Assembly: GCA_025210475.1 (NCBI GenBank)
Contig: JAOARW010000021.1
Coordinates: 115,692-179,691, forward strand
Source: Carboxylicivirga sp.
GTDB taxonomy: Bacteria; Bacteroidota; Bacteroidia; Bacteroidales; Marinilabiliaceae
Direction of reading: 5' to 3'
Length of the DNA: 64,000 nt
The notes under the pieces are model-generated. The model was not told the origin of the DNA and ran no database searches. It worked only from the letters and a program-made list of their open reading frames with translations. Position numbers and translations under genes: made by a program. Within the stretch, counting starts at the first letter, position 1. The number at the start of each line of letters is the position of its first letter. Shown piece after piece: positions 35,289-44,029 of the stretch.

Positions 35289-37790
35289 ATGAAAAAAGCA
35301 ATATTACAAAACGCCCTAATGTTGCTCATGTGCTTCTTTTATGCTACGACGGCAATAGCCCAGCGCGAAATTATAGAATTCAATGAAGGCTGGAAGTTCC
35401 ACTTGGGACATACCTATGACATAGAAAAAGACTTTGGTTATGGTGCTGGAAATGCCTTGCAGTTTGCCAAGAAAGAACCGGCACCATATGGTAGTCACGG
35501 TATACCAGCCACTCTTTTAAAGTTAGATGAGTCGGACTGGCAAAGTATAAATTTACCGCACGATTGGACGGTTGAGATGCCAAGTGATTTCAATCAGCCG
35601 CCTCTGATGGGAAATCGCTATGGTTTTAAGGAAGTAGGACGTGAGTACCCTGAAACATCCATTGGATGGTATCGCAAGAAGTTCGATGTTGCTAAAGAGG
35701 ATGAAGGCAAACAGATACGCATTGAATTTGATGGCGTCTTTCGCGATTGCAAAGTGTGGGTCAATGGTTTCTACATGGGACGTCATTGGAGTGGCTACAC
35801 AGGTTTCGATTTCGATATCTCTGACTACCTGATATATGGTAAAGAGAATATTATCGCCGTTCGTGTTGATGCGACTTTGCACGAAGGCTGGTTTTACGAA
35901 GGTTCGGGTATTAACAAGGAAGTTTACCTGGTTAAGAACAATCCGATACACATCGAGCATATCGGCCCACAGGTGATAACTTCAGTTGAAGATAACAAAG
36001 CAGAATTAAGGATTCGAACCAAAGTGCAGAATGAAGGTTTTGAAGCTTCAACAGTGCAGGTTATTAACGAGCTAAAAGATTTAAATGGTCAGGTTATCGG
36101 CATGCAAAAGTCCGTAAGCATTGATGTTAAGAGTCGTTGTACCCAATTGCAAGAGCAAACAATGTCCATTGATGCACCGGTATTATGGTCGCTCAATAAT
36201 CCTTATCGTTACTTTTTGAATACGAAAGTAATGCACAAGGGGAAAGTGATCGATACTTACCAGACGCGCATTGGTATTCGTACGATGGAGTTCGATGTAG
36301 ATAAAGGTTTCTTCCTTAATGGGCAACGTGAGCAAATTAACGGAGTGTGTATTCACCAGAATTTTGCAGGTGTTGGTTCTGCTTTGCCAGAGGCCTTGCA
36401 TTACTATCGCTTAAATTTGCTTAAAGAGATGGGCGTGAATGCCATTCGTTCGCATTATCCGTTCTCTAAGAGTATGTTGAATGCCTGCGATAGTTTAGGT
36501 GTTTTGGTGATGGATGAAACACGCGCATCAGGCAGTTATGCGGAAGCTTTAAACCAATTGAAATGGATGATTACCAATCACCGCAATCACCCTTCTATCT
36601 TAATCTGGTCTGCGGCCAATGAAGAAGGAGGTACACAGCGCGATATCATTGGTCGTCGATACATGCGAAAAATGGTTGCCGAAGCGCATAAGTACGATTC
36701 AACACGTTTGGTTACTGCTGGTGTCAATGCCTGGGGAGGCAAAGTGGATTTTGGCTTTTCCGAGATCATTGATGTGATGGGCTTCAACTACAGTAAGGAA
36801 TTCATCGATGAATACCATAAAAATCATCCGACACAGCCAATTATTGGAACAGAGGTAAGCAATGCCACTGTAACGCGGGGCGTTTACGTTTTCTCCGATG
36901 ATCATAAAACAGTAGCGGTATCCGACGGAGCAGGAGGTTATTACATGCCCGAAGGCGAAGAAGCCAAAAAGACGGCTGAGGGACATATTCCATCCAATAC
37001 ATTTTCCTCTAATAAAGGGGCTTATGATGTCTTTCAGTTTTATGCTGAACGTTCGTGGTTATCAGGTAGCTTTTTCTGGACCGGATTTGATTACAATGGA
37101 GAAACATGGCCAAGTGGAGCACCCAATACCAGCTCTCAGTTTGGAGCCATGGATTTGGGTGGTTTGCCAAAGCCATTGTATTACTACTATCAATCGTGGT
37201 GGACGAACAAGCCTGTATTGCATATTGCTCAGCACTGGAACTGGAAAGGCATGGAAGGTGAAGAGGCTGATGTGTTGATTCATAGTAATTGTGATGAAGT
37301 AAAGCTTTTACTTAACGGAAAAGTATTGGGGACGAAAAAAATGACGAAGTATGGTTACTTGAATTGGAAAGTGAAATACAAGAGTGGAACCTTACGTGCC
37401 ATTGGTTATCAAAAAGGCAAAAAGGTCGCCCAGTATCAGATTCAAACGACTGGCATAGCTAACAAGTTAAGCCTCGAAGTCAATAAAACACAATTAGAGG
37501 CTGATGGAAAAGACGTGGCAGTAGTGCGTGTGGAGATTAAGGACAAGAAAGGTCGTTTGGTACCATTAGCTGATCATCAATTGCATTTTGATATAAATGG
37601 AGATGCCCGTATATTAGGCTGTGGCAATGGTGACCCCTCTTCGTGTGAGATTGACTCGAAGCCTTCTCGTAAAGCCTTTAATGGTAAAGCGGTCGTGCTA
37701 ATTCAGGCTGGTAAGAAAAAAGGAACTGTCAAGTTAACAGCGAAGGCAGAAGGATTAGAAACAAGTGAAGTTGTTTTTACGATCGAGTAG
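35289..37790 (+). CDS. GH2-family glycosidase, probably beta-galactosidase
   Basis: Although the frame is open from 35220, the ATG at 35289 begins a clean signal peptide (ends TAIAQ), so it is the likely start. It has the GH2 sugar-binding domain (LPHDWTVEMP, GWYRKKFDV), the immunoglobulin-like domain and a TIM-barrel with INGVCIHQNFAGVG. The acid/base Glu445 lies in WSAANEEGG and the nucleophile Glu522 in PIIGTEVSN. C-terminal DUF4982-like and invasin-like domains follow. GH2 members of this layout are mostly beta-galactosidases, but beta-glucuronidase or mannosidase activity cannot be excluded. A hairpin separates it from the next gene. Confidence 0.88.
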   Translation: MKKAILQNALMLLMCFFYATTAIAQREIIEFNEGWKFHLGHTYDIEKDFGYGAGNALQFAKKEPAPYGSHGIPATLLKLDESDWQSINLPHDWTVEMPSDFNQPPLMGNRYGFKEVGREYPETSIGWYRKKFDVAKEDEGKQIRIEFDGVFRDCKVWVNGFYMGRHWSGYTGFDFDISDYLIYGKENIIAVRVDATLHEGWFYEGSGINKEVYLVKNNPIHIEHIGPQVITSVEDNKAELRIRTKVQNEGFEASTVQVINELKDLNGQVIGMQKSVSIDVKSRCTQLQEQTMSIDAPVLWSLNNPYRYFLNTKVMHKGKVIDTYQTRIGIRTMEFDVDKGFFLNGQREQINGVCIHQNFAGVGSALPEALHYYRLNLLKEMGVNAIRSHYPFSKSMLNACDSLGVLVMDETRASGSYAEALNQLKWMITNHRNHPSILIWSAANEEGGTQRDIIGRRYMRKMVAEAHKYDSTRLVTAGVNAWGGKVDFGFSEIIDVMGFNYSKEFIDEYHKNHPTQPIIGTEVSNATVTRGVYVFSDDHKTVAVSDGAGGYYMPEGEEAKKTAEGHIPSNTFSSNKGAYDVFQFYAERSWLSGSFFWTGFDYNGETWPSGAPNTSSQFGAMDLGGLPKPLYYYYQSWWTNKPVLHIAQHWNWKGMEGEEADVLIHSNCDEVKLLLNGKVLGTKKMTKYGYLNWKVKYKSGTLRAIGYQKGKKVAQYQIQTTGIANKLSLEVNKTQLEADGKDVAVVRVEIKDKKGRLVPLADHQLHFDINGDARILGCGNGDPSSCEIDSKPSRKAFNGKAVVLIQAGKKKGTVKLTAKAEGLETSEVVFTIE

Positions 37791-37862
37791 GTTTAATACA
37801 GATGGAATATTCATAAAAATGATGTTCTACACGGCAATAATCCATACAAGTATAATTAAGAA

Positions 37863-37884
37863 GCCTGGGGAGTATTCCCCGGGC
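37863..37884 (+). other. intercistronic hairpin after GH2
   Basis: GCCTGGGGA (37863-37871) and TCCCCGGGC (37876-37884) pair over 9 positions (one G-U) with a GTAT loop. The following bases are not a T-run, so this is a possible mRNA stabiliser or weak terminator. Confidence 0.5.
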
Positions 37885-37915
37885 TATTCCCAAATTATGT
37901 ATTTAAATCCCTAAA

Positions 37916-39070
37916 ATGAAACAGTATTTAGTCACAGTATTGATAGTATTAATAGCAATTACAGCCAATTTAAATGCTCAAGATAAACCTTTGTCCATCA
38001 ATCATGGACCTTACATTCAAAATGTATCCGGTAGTGGGGTAACCATTGTTTTTTCCACAGATGGATATGTGTTGCCAGGAGTGTTACTGAGTGAATCGAA
38101 CAAAGAACCCCGTTTGATTCGTAATAGCCACGATGGTTTAGTGAATGTAGGCAATGGTGTGCACAAGGTAAGGATTGAAGGCTTGATGGAAGGTCAACAG
38201 TACAGTTACAAGGTAATGGCTGTCGAGATAAAAGACCATCAGGCCTATAGTGTTACTTATGGCGATACCCTGTACTCCGGGAAGCATAGTTTTTCTACTT
38301 TTTCAGCAGAAAAGGAGTTGGTGAAGTTTACCATGTTTAACGATGTGCACGATAATGCCGCTAAGATTGGTAGCTATCTTGAGCAAACTAAAATTGATGA
38401 GCAGGACTTCTTTCTTCTGAATGGTGATATTATTGGTCATGTGGATGATGAATATCAGATTTACCATAACTTTATTGATACTTGTGCCAATCGTTTTGCC
38501 AGTCGCATCCCAATGATGTATGTTCGCGGTAATCATGAAACACGTGGCAATTATGCCCGTCAGTTGAAAAACTACTTCGATTTTGATAATGATAAATACT
38601 ATTACGCGTTTACGCAGGGTAATACCCGATTTATAGTGTTGGACACCGGTGAAGATAAACCAGATAACCATGGCGAGTATTTTGGTTTGGTTGATTTTGA
38701 CACTTACCGAGCCGAGCAATTGGAATGGTTGAAGCAAGAGATGGCCAGTCCTGAATTTCAAAACGCAGAAGTAAAGATTGTATTTGCGCACATACCGGTG
38801 TTGAAAGTGGATAAAAGCTGGCACGGAATGGCGCAGCTAGCCAAGCATTATGGTCCTGTGTTAAAAAAGGCGGATATTGATCTGATGTTGTGTGGTCATA
38901 CCCATCAGAATGCATGGGTGGATGCTAAAAAAACAGGATTTGGTTATCCTATGATGATTTGTTCCAATGAAGATTTTTTAGCAGCCATTGTTGAGAAAGG
39001 ACAAATTAAAATGTGGATTAAGAATCAAAAAGGTGAAGAAGTAGATTATAAAGTGGTTAAATTAAAATAA
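37916..39070 (+). CDS. exported purple-acid-phosphatase-like metallophosphoesterase
   Basis: The signal peptide ends NLNAQ. Residues ~25-125 form a fibronectin/PAP-type N-terminal domain (HGPYIQNVSGSGVTIVFSTD). The phosphoesterase core has FNDVHD (Asp143, His145), NGDIIGH, GNHE 205-208, VFAHIPV and GHTH 327-330. The seven metal-ligand positions appear present. It follows GH2 and precedes a phosphodiesterase lipoprotein by 10 bases, suggesting sequential removal of phosphate after diester cleavage (inference). Confidence 0.86.
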   Translation: MKQYLVTVLIVLIAITANLNAQDKPLSINHGPYIQNVSGSGVTIVFSTDGYVLPGVLLSESNKEPRLIRNSHDGLVNVGNGVHKVRIEGLMEGQQYSYKVMAVEIKDHQAYSVTYGDTLYSGKHSFSTFSAEKELVKFTMFNDVHDNAAKIGSYLEQTKIDEQDFFLLNGDIIGHVDDEYQIYHNFIDTCANRFASRIPMMYVRGNHETRGNYARQLKNYFDFDNDKYYYAFTQGNTRFIVLDTGEDKPDNHGEYFGLVDFDTYRAEQLEWLKQEMASPEFQNAEVKIVFAHIPVLKVDKSWHGMAQLAKHYGPVLKKADIDLMLCGHTHQNAWVDAKKTGFGYPMMICSNEDFLAAIVEKGQIKMWIKNQKGEEVDYKVVKLK

Positions 39071-39080
39071 ACAAGTTGAA

Positions 39081-39986
39081 ATGAAGAACTTCAGATTAAT
39101 TTGTAGTTTGGTTTTAGTCATTGCATTGTTCGGATGTACGTGTAATCAAACCAATGAGCGCGTTGTGATGTTAGCCTTGGATGGTATCTGTATTGAAGGA
39201 TATAAAAAAGCACAAACACCGCATCTGGATGCATTAATGGCGGAAGGAGTATTATCATTGGATACACGCGATGTAATGCCATCTGTAACATTGCCTAACT
39301 GGACAAGTATTTTGACAGGAAGTGGTCCTGAGCAGCATGGAACCGTTGATAATGGCTGGCAAATTGACAAGTATATTTTACCGCCAGTTGACAAAGATGA
39401 AAAGGGGTATTATCCATCTATCTTTAAAGTTCTGAAAGACCAGGTGCCTGATGTGAAAACAGCCTTTTATTATAACTGGAAGAACCTGATTTATCCATAC
39501 AACAAAGCTTATTTTGATGAATATAATTATCAGGATGACGATTTATACATCGAGAATTTTGAGAAGGCTTATGATTTCATTGTAAAGAATCAGGATAAAC
39601 CAACAGCCGTTTTTATGTATTCGGTGCACACCGATCATGCTGGTCATGGCCACGGATGGATGTCTCAAGAATACATTCAATCGATTGAAGAGGCAGATGT
39701 TCAAATTGGCAAGTTTATCGAAAAGATGAAAAAAGCTGGTTTGTATGAAGATACGCACTTTATGTTCTTATCCGATCATGGAGGAGGACCTAAAGGACAT
39801 GGCGGAGTTACCACTGAAGAGATGTTAGTGCCCTGGGGCATTACCGGTCCGGGTATTGTTAAAGGACAGATGTTAAGCGAACCTAATAACACGGTGAATA
39901 CGGCAACAACAATTGCTCGTATCTTTAGATGTGAAGTACCACAGGCCTGGACAGGTGAAGTACCGGAAAGTATTTTTCAAAAATGA
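39081..39986 (+). CDS. type I phosphodiesterase/nucleotide pyrophosphatase-family lipoprotein, copy 2
   Basis: The lipobox signal ends LFGCTCN. Motifs are ALDGICIEG (metal Asp34), VTLPNWTSILTG with nucleophile Thr70, MYSVHTDHAGHGHGW and LSDHGGGPKGHGG. It is a paralogue of the phosphodiesterase encoded at 29336-30226 but keeps the usual Thr nucleophile. It is the last gene of the + strand locus, followed by a strong terminator. Together with the PAP-like enzyme it forms a phosphodiester/phosphomonoester pair. Confidence 0.85.
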   Translation: MKNFRLICSLVLVIALFGCTCNQTNERVVMLALDGICIEGYKKAQTPHLDALMAEGVLSLDTRDVMPSVTLPNWTSILTGSGPEQHGTVDNGWQIDKYILPPVDKDEKGYYPSIFKVLKDQVPDVKTAFYYNWKNLIYPYNKAYFDEYNYQDDDLYIENFEKAYDFIVKNQDKPTAVFMYSVHTDHAGHGHGWMSQEYIQSIEEADVQIGKFIEKMKKAGLYEDTHFMFLSDHGGGPKGHGGVTTEEMLVPWGITGPGIVKGQMLSEPNNTVNTATTIARIFRCEVPQAWTGEVPESIFQK

Positions 39987-40084
39987 TGAGAAAGACTAAT
40001 TCTCTTTTCCATCTAAATTAACGGTACACTTATTCATGAAGCCAACGAAAACCTTCTAATTTTAGGATAGTTTTTAAGAATATA

Positions 40085-40133
40085 AGGATGTAATGTTTGA
40101 CTAAGTGACTAAACATTACATCCTAAGTTTTTT
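40085..40133 (+). terminator. terminator at the end of the glycan/phosphate locus
   Basis: AGGATGTAATGTTT (40085-40098) and AAACATTACATCCT (40111-40124) are perfect 14-base arms with a 12-base loop, followed by AAGTTTTTT. The next gene is convergent. Confidence 0.88.
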
Positions 40134-40233
40134 AGTTGATAATCGTAGAAGGCCACGAACGGATTCTCTAGGGATCATTAAAATTAAATCGAACTCAGGC
40201 TAATAACCGTAATCAGGATTCAAAAATAGGTTA

Positions 40234-41703
40234 TTAATTTTTACTTCGTAAGTAATTATCAATCCCTTCTGCAGCGCGTCGTCCGTCGCCCATGGCAAGT
40301 ATCACGGTTGCACCACCGCGCACAATGTCGCCTCCTGCAAATACTTCTGGCAATGATGCCTGCATTGAAGTCTCATCAACTACAATTGTACCCCATTGGG
40401 TTACATTCATTTCCTTCAAAACAGATGGAACCAATGGGTTTGGCGAGACACCAACTGCCACCACGACCACTGATGCATCTAATATAAACTCATCACCTTC
40501 GATTGCTATCGGCCGTCGTCTGCCCGATACATCTGGCTCTCCAAGTTGCATGCGTTGCACACGAATTTGACTCACATTGCCTTTTTCATCTGCCAGATAT
40601 TCCAGTGGATTAGATAAAGTCATAAATTCAATACCTTCTTCTTCGGCGTGATGTACCTCTTCCAAACGAGCAGGCATTTCTTCTTTTGACCTGCGATACA
40701 TTACGATGGCTCGCTCTGCACCTAATCGTTTAGCAGTTCGTACAGAGTCCATGGCCGTATTTCCACCACCAATTACCACCACATTTTTACCGTGCAGTAC
40801 TGGTGTATCCGTATCTTCTTTATCTGCTTCCATCAGGTTAATACGCGTAAGGTATTCATTGGAAGACAGCACGCCATTTAGGTTTTCGCCAGGTATATCC
40901 ATCAAGCGTGGGAGCCCGGCACCGCTAGCGACATAAAAGGCTTTAAAACCGAGTTCTTTCAGATCTTCAAACGACTGGGTTTTTCCAACAATAAAATTGG
41001 TAACGAATTTAACTCCCAGTTGTTTCATCTCATTTATTTCAGCATCAACTATTGCGTTTGGCAATCGAAACTCTGGTATTCCGTATTTTAATACTCCGCC
41101 GATCTCATGTAGTGCTTCGTAAACAGTAACATCATAACCCTTAACTACTAAATCTCCAGCGCATGCTAATCCAGAAGGACCTGATCCTATGACAGCTACT
41201 TTAATGCCATTGGTGGGAGCTTGTTCTTGTAAAGATACACATCCTTTCTCACGTGCATAGTCTGCAGCAAATCGTTCAAGCTTACCAATAGCCACAGCAG
41301 GTTTATTGAGCTTCTGCTCGTAAAAACATTGCGCTTCACATTGCTTTTCTTGAGGGCAGACCCGTCCGCAAATAGCTGGTAATAGGTTATTGTTTTTGAT
41401 AACGCAGGCCGCTTCTGTGATCTGGTTATTCTCTATTTTTTTGATAAATCCTGGTATATTCACATTAACCGGACATCCCTGGATACAAGTTGGGTTGGCA
41501 CAATCCAGGCAACGTTGGGCTTCCTGAACTGCTTGTTCCTTACTTATGTTTGAACTGACCTCTAGGCGTTGATATTTAATACGTTCGTCCTTATCTGCCT
41601 CCTGCACTTCAACCCTGAGTATATTAGTCCTATCTTTGGCATTAATGCGCTTACGCAATGCTGCACGCCAACTTTGCTGTCGATTATGTACAATATCATT
41701 CAT
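40234..41703 (-). CDS. nfnB: NfnB-like subunit (GltD-family, NADPH-dependent ferredoxin oxidoreductase)
   Basis: The N-terminal two [4Fe-4S] ligand set is CLDCANPTCIQGCP followed by CGRVCPQEKQCEAQC. An FAD-binding GSGPSGLACAGDL segment and an NAD(P)-binding GGGNTAMDSVRTAKRLG segment follow. The length of 489 fits GltD/NfnB/SudA. Paired directly with an NfnA-like gene (18 bases apart) rather than with a glutamate synthase large subunit, it is best read as NfnB. NfnAB couples NADH, reduced ferredoxin and NADP+ by flavin-based bifurcation in the cytoplasm of anaerobes. Older annotations call such genes glutamate synthase small chain or sulfide dehydrogenase. Confidence 0.85.
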   Translation of the reverse strand: MNDIVHNRQQSWRAALRKRINAKDRTNILRVEVQEADKDERIKYQRLEVSSNISKEQAVQEAQRCLDCANPTCIQGCPVNVNIPGFIKKIENNQITEAACVIKNNNLLPAICGRVCPQEKQCEAQCFYEQKLNKPAVAIGKLERFAADYAREKGCVSLQEQAPTNGIKVAVIGSGPSGLACAGDLVVKGYDVTVYEALHEIGGVLKYGIPEFRLPNAIVDAEINEMKQLGVKFVTNFIVGKTQSFEDLKELGFKAFYVASGAGLPRLMDIPGENLNGVLSSNEYLTRINLMEADKEDTDTPVLHGKNVVVIGGGNTAMDSVRTAKRLGAERAIVMYRRSKEEMPARLEEVHHAEEEGIEFMTLSNPLEYLADEKGNVSQIRVQRMQLGEPDVSGRRRPIAIEGDEFILDASVVVVAVGVSPNPLVPSVLKEMNVTQWGTIVVDETSMQASLPEVFAGGDIVRGGATVILAMGDGRRAAEGIDNYLRSKN

Positions 41704-41721
41704 ACTGAAATTGCTATTTAT

Positions 41722-42558
41722 TTACCTGCCTTTTTTGGCAGCACATTTATACTGCTCATTACCTTTCATCTCTTCACCTTTGTATGCTCCCAGTCGCTTC
41801 AGTACCTCATTAAAATCGACTTGGTGGGCATCGAATTCTGGGCCATCGATACATGTAAAACGTGTACGTCCACCTACAGTAACCCTACAGGCTCCGCACA
41901 TTCCCGTACCGTCAACCATAATGCAATTTAAACTAGCAATGGTTGGCACCTCGTATTCTTTGGTGAGCGAGGAGGCGAATTTCATCATAATAGCGGGACC
42001 AATAACGATTGCCTGATCAATTTTTTCCCGATTAAGCACCTCTTGCATCCCTTGGGTAACCAATCCTTTATGACCGTATGATCCATCATCAGTCATTATT
42101 ATAAGCTCATCGGCCCACGCTGCCGTTTCCTTCTCCAATATTAACAGGTCTTTATTGCGCGATGCCAATACAACAATCACCCTGTTGCCTGCCTCTTTAT
42201 GTGCTTTGATTATAGGTAGCAAAGGTGCTGCACCCAGTCCGCCACCACAAGCCAGTATTGTTCCAACTTTCTCAACCTCTGAGGCTTCTCCAAGTGGACC
42301 TACAAGATCTGTTATTTCGTCTCGTACTTTAAGATCACATAGCTTGCTTGATGATACGCCCATCCTCTGAACGACTAGGCTAATGGTTCCAAAGTTTGGA
42401 TTTGTATCTTTAATCGTCAGGGGTATACGCTCTCCTTTTTCACCAATTCTAACAATAACAAAGTGTCCTGCTCTTGCCGCCTTTGCGATTAGTGGTGATT
42501 CTATTTCGAGTTCTACGATGTTCTGAGAGAGGTATTCTTTTCTTACTATTTTTCCCAT
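41722..42558 (-). CDS. nfnA: NfnA-like subunit (FNR-type FAD/NAD and [2Fe-2S] protein)
   Basis: It is a ferredoxin-NADP reductase-like fold of the dihydroorotate dehydrogenase electron-transfer type. A FAD-binding beta-barrel comes first, the NAD-binding ILACGGGLGAAPLLPI block is near residue 105, and the C-terminal [2Fe-2S] ligand set is MVDGTGMCGACRV...FTCIDGPEFD. The 278-residue length matches NfnA/SudB. It is first in a two-gene operon with nfnB. It supplies reducing-equivalent balancing during fermentation, consistent with the alcohol dehydrogenase next door. Confidence 0.86.
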   Translation of the reverse strand: MGKIVRKEYLSQNIVELEIESPLIAKAARAGHFVIVRIGEKGERIPLTIKDTNPNFGTISLVVQRMGVSSSKLCDLKVRDEITDLVGPLGEASEVEKVGTILACGGGLGAAPLLPIIKAHKEAGNRVIVVLASRNKDLLILEKETAAWADELIIMTDDGSYGHKGLVTQGMQEVLNREKIDQAIVIGPAIMMKFASSLTKEYEVPTIASLNCIMVDGTGMCGACRVTVGGRTRFTCIDGPEFDAHQVDFNEVLKRLGAYKGEEMKGNEQYKCAAKKGR

Positions 42559-42590
42559 TTCAAATGGTTTGCTGTACGTACATAAAAAGT

Positions 42591-42612
42591 GAGGCTGTCA
42601 ATTGACAGCCTC
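42591..42612 (-). terminator. terminator after the alcohol dehydrogenase gene
   Basis: GAGGCTGTCAATTGACAGCC continues to a perfect 22-base palindrome. Read on the minus strand it is followed by ACTTTTTATG, so it ends the dehydrogenase transcript before nfnA. Confidence 0.85.
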
Positions 42613-42651
42613 TAGTTTAATTAACACATAGGATATATGAATAAATATTCC

Positions 42652-43803
42652 TTAGATGTTTACTTTACCACCTTCGTAACAAGCTTGATAGATAGCCTTA
42701 ATTTCTTCAAATTTAGGCTTACGGGGATTGAACAATGTACATGGATCTTTCATTGCATTTTCTGTCAATGTATCCAATTTTGCATCCCATTCTTCCTGGC
42801 TAATACCATATTCCTTGATTGAACCAACAACTCCTACTTTCGAACGTAAAGTTTCGATTTCTTGGGCAAATTCCTCAGCAGTTGATTTTCCAAACAATGC
42901 AGCTAGATCATTATACTTGTCAGTAACTTTAGAGTTGAAACGAGCTACATTAGGCATCAAGATTGCGTTGCCACATCCATGAGGAATACCGAAAGTACCA
43001 CCAATTTGGTGAGACATAGAGTGTACAATTCCCAACCAGACGTTAGTAAATGCCATACCTGCCATACATGAAGCATCGTGCATTGCCTGACGAGCTTCTT
43101 TGTTGTTTGGCTCAGCGTAAGCTGTTGGCAAGTTATCAAATACTAATTCGATAGCCCCTTTTGCTAATGAATCGTTGTAACGGTCTGCAATGTTTGAAAC
43201 GTAAGCCTCAACACCGTGACTCAATGCGTCTAAACCAGTGTTAGCGGTTACGTGTGCTGGCATACTTACACAAAGTTCACCGTCAACGATTGCTACATCA
43301 GGTGTTAGCTCGTGAGAAACGATTGGATATTTGGTCCCCTTTTCTTTGTCAGTGATTACAGAAAGACCTGTAATTTCAGTACCAGTACCACTTGTTGACG
43401 GAATTGCTACAAAGTAAGCTTTGTTACGCATTTTCTTTACTGCGAATGGAGCTGCTAACTCTTCTAGAGTTGACTCTGGATACTCATAGTATACCCACAT
43501 TGCTTTTGCTGCATCAATCGCTGAACATCCACCTAAACCAACAATTACGTCTGGTTGCTCTTGAGTAAAGAACTCAGCACCTCTTTTTACTGTATCGATT
43601 GATGGATCAGCTTCAACTCCTGAAAATACTACAGAAGTAATCCCAGCTTCTTTCAAAAAGTTTTCAGTTTTCTTTAAAGAACCGTTTGCTTTAACTGAGT
43701 TACCTCCAATTACGATAACAGCTTTTTTTCCTTTTAATTCTTTTAAGTTTTCAATACTTCCTAATCCGTGGAAGATCTCTTTTGGTACGATAAACTTCGC
43801 CAT
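42652..43803 (-). CDS. iron-containing alcohol dehydrogenase
   Basis: It is a group III Fe-ADH: the GGNSVKANGSL and VIVGLGGCSAIDAAKAM nucleotide-binding blocks, IPSTSGTGTE, and metal ligands in TGLDALSHGVEAYVS and VHSMSHQIGGTFGIPHGCGNA. The frame is open to 43845, but the ATG at 43803 gives MAKFIVPKEIFHG, a standard start, and a 383-residue protein of normal size. It reduces aldehydes to alcohols with NAD(P)H in the cytoplasm. An AraC regulator is encoded directly upstream on the same strand, and the 226-base gap contains candidate operators. Confidence 0.93.
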   Translation of the reverse strand: MAKFIVPKEIFHGLGSIENLKELKGKKAVIVIGGNSVKANGSLKKTENFLKEAGITSVVFSGVEADPSIDTVKRGAEFFTQEQPDVIVGLGGCSAIDAAKAMWVYYEYPESTLEELAAPFAVKKMRNKAYFVAIPSTSGTGTEITGLSVITDKEKGTKYPIVSHELTPDVAIVDGELCVSMPAHVTANTGLDALSHGVEAYVSNIADRYNDSLAKGAIELVFDNLPTAYAEPNNKEARQAMHDASCMAGMAFTNVWLGIVHSMSHQIGGTFGIPHGCGNAILMPNVARFNSKVTDKYNDLAALFGKSTAEEFAQEIETLRSKVGVVGSIKEYGISQEEWDAKLDTLTENAMKDPCTLFNPRKPKFEEIKAIYQACYEGGKVNI

Positions 43804-43878
43804 ACTTTTATTGATTACTTTTGTTTTTGTTATTGATGTAATCAAACCATCTTAAAATCCCATGATTGATTACGCTGA

Positions 43879-43886
43879 CAAAAGTA
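43879..43886 (-). promoter_or_regulatory. -7 promoter element of the alcohol dehydrogenase gene
   Basis: On the minus strand this reads TACTTTTG, matching TAnnTTTG. I see no clear TTG -33 element at the right distance, as expected if an activator bound upstream compensates. The leader would be about 70 bases. Confidence 0.45.
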
Positions 43887-43919
43887 TGGCAAGTAACAGG
43901 TTGCTTACTTACTGAAATG

Positions 43920-43967
43920 GCTCAATTGCTTATGAAAACAGCTCAATATTATTTTGGTAGAATTGAG
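43920..43967. promoter_or_regulatory. candidate AraC-type operator repeats
   Basis: GCTCAAT occurs at 43920-43926 and again at 43941-43947, exactly 21 bases apart (two helical turns). An inverted partner AATTGAG lies at 43961-43967. The array sits just upstream of the dehydrogenase -7 element and downstream of the AraC gene. Confidence 0.45.
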
Positions 43968-44029
43968 GCGGCATAGTGGATGGTCGCATACGTCTGAATA
44001 GTAGTAAAATAGAGATGGGTTGGTGGTTT

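Noticed and set aside
40234..42558. Glutamate synthase small chain and dihydroorotate dehydrogenase electron-transfer subunit
   Set aside because: No glutamate synthase large subunit or pyrD is adjacent. The two genes form a pair with the domain layout of NfnAB.
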